NCBI GenBank assembly: GCA_002633005.1
Contig: NMRA01000172.1
Span: 297,205 to 361,204 of the forward strand
Source: Phoronis australis
Taxonomy: Eukaryota; Phoronida; Phoronidae
Reading direction: 5' to 3'
Length of the DNA: 64,000 bases
The notes under the pieces were generated by a model that saw nothing but the letters and a program-made list of their open reading frames with translations, was not told the origin of the DNA and made no database searches. Position numbers and translations under genes: made by a program. Shown here piece after piece: positions 63,008-64,000 of the stretch (within the stretch, counting starts at the first letter, position 1; each line of letters starts with the position of its first letter).

Positions 63008-63065
63008 ACATAGGCAGATTTAGGGGGGGGGGGGGGGCAGGGGGCCCGCCCCGCCCCCTTGGCTG
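63008..63065 (+). mobile_element. Truncated family A element
   Basis: ACATAGGCAGATTTAG followed by a long G run, as at the left end of 44116-44232 (ACATAGGCGGATTTAG). The right end is not found. Confidence 0.4.
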
Positions 63066-63810
63066 CCGCAAAAAATAAAACAGCAAGAGCGTAGGGAAAT
63101 GTTGAGTTTATTAATTAACCCTGGTAATTAAAATTAAAAATTAAACGGATGAAACAAGATTTAAATAAATGTGTGCAGTTTTAGTGCTGGGTTCAATTTC
63201 AAGTGTCAAATTCGGAACACGGCTCAATCGTAACGGAACTATGGCTGAGTATGGGCTCTCCCGCGATATCCCAAGCGACCGGCAATGGCGCTGAGCACTA
63301 CGACTCCGTTTCCGTCGTCTGCTCCACTGTGAAATGAAGAAAATTTACTTCATTTTTTAAAGAAAATGGAACCTGAGTGACGATGAAAAAACAGAAGCTG
63401 CTGGTAAGATGAGAATTTTAATCGAAGCCTTAGTGAATCACTCAGAAACTCATAATTCGCTCTTTGTCAAACCTTAACTTAAGACGATTTCCAAAGCAAG
63501 CGCGTCATTATTGCCAACACGAAAAGCGGATTTGGTCTTTTGGACATTTTGAAGACTATTTTAAATACAACAAATTTGTTAAGAACCGATTGCAAAAAAT
63601 ATAAAACGTGTAATAAGCATTACAAAAAGATGTAGGTTTCGCGTGCAAACGCTGTGGACCATAAACAAGTAGGTCTCTTAGTATTGCATTAATAGTGAAA
63701 TCAAGGAGTGTAGTAGTATAGGAGAGTTCACTTGTGAGTTCGCTGTTACCACTACTACTAGCGCCGCCAAGTGGTGAACAAGCTACGGTCAACCAGGAAG
63801 CGCCAAAACA
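63066..63810. other. Upstream region of the THAP gene
   Basis: No coding exon seen. The last 60 bp hold GCGCCGCCAAGTGG (about 63763), two mismatches from a CTCF core, and ACCAGGAAGCG, an ETS-like site 20 bp before the ATG. Confidence 0.35.
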
Positions 63811-63908
63811 ATGGGGACGGACGCATTTTGCAGTGCGATAAATTGCATGAATTCATCCACGAAAACCCCAGACGTGTCATTTTGTAGGTTTCCTAAGGAT
63901 CCAGAAAG
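63811..63908 (+). CDS. First exon of a THAP-type zinc-finger gene (cut by window end)
   Basis: ATG at 63811, then 32 codons to a GTAAGG donor at 63909. CSAINCMNSS followed by VSFCRFPKDPER matches the start of the THAP C2CH zinc finger (C-x2-4-C ... FxRFPKDPxR...W). THAP proteins bind DNA and are either host regulators or transposon-derived. The rest of the finger (W, AVPTF box) lies beyond the window. Gene too short here to name. Confidence 0.8.
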
Positions 63909-64000
63909 GTAAGGATTATCTGTTATTCAATAATATGATACATTGTCTTTCATTTTGTGTGTTCTGTTCACGGTTGTTAGACAAGTCGATCGCAGTCCCG

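Overview
The window is nuclear DNA of an invertebrate bilaterian: AT-rich, intron-dense, GT/AG introns of about 0.1 to 3.4 kb, long decayed intergenic DNA, DNA-transposon and non-LTR debris, tRNA-derived SINE heads and G-run-rich short elements. The style would fit a lophotrochozoan or an invertebrate deuterostome; the sequence alone does not settle the phylum.

The dominant content is a head-to-tail pair of paralogous thioester-containing protein (TEP) genes of the complement C3 / alpha-2-macroglobulin / CD109 / Mcr superfamily, both on the + strand. TEP-1 (1-14030) lacks its 5' part because the window starts inside an exon; 13 exons encode its last 681 residues, from the region before the thioester domain to the stop. 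TEP-2 (28002-55477) is complete: I could chain 33 coding exons with compatible phases into one 1565-residue reading frame. It has a signal peptide, the macroglobulin (MG) domains, a furin-like RQRR site, an LDL-receptor class A domain, the thioester domain, the receptor-binding domain, a C-terminal four-cysteine knuckle and a hydrophobic tail. Both paralogs keep the thioester Cys/Gln (ACGEQ instead of GCGEQ), and both have Asp where C3 and C4B have the catalytic His, which is the C4A-like state.

Layout: 1-14030 TEP-1 3' half (its first intron holds about 12 degenerate units with CTCF-like cores; its last donor site is embedded in a 34-bp minisatellite); 14031 to about 16.68 kb a probable long 3' UTR/flank with four more CTCF-like units; 16.7-28.0 kb intergenic DNA with short elements, a low-complexity block, a 21-bp tandem repeat and a dead reverse transcriptase split by a nested inverted-repeat element with an apparent target duplication; 27.7-28.0 kb a candidate TEP-2 promoter with a duplicated CCAAT-box unit; 28002-55477 TEP-2 (introns hold a 0.93-kb foldback element, minisatellites, short TIR elements and a SINE); 55.5-63.8 kb mostly non-coding, with a frameshifted remnant of the last exon of a GH1 beta-glucosidase gene on the minus strand; 63811-63908 the first exon of a THAP zinc-finger gene that leaves the window.

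The most striking observation is that the first 113 bp of the last coding exon are about 98% identical between the paralogs (2 mismatches), while the exon just upstream is only about 62% identical and the tails just downstream do not align. This points to a recent, sharply bounded gene-conversion tract.
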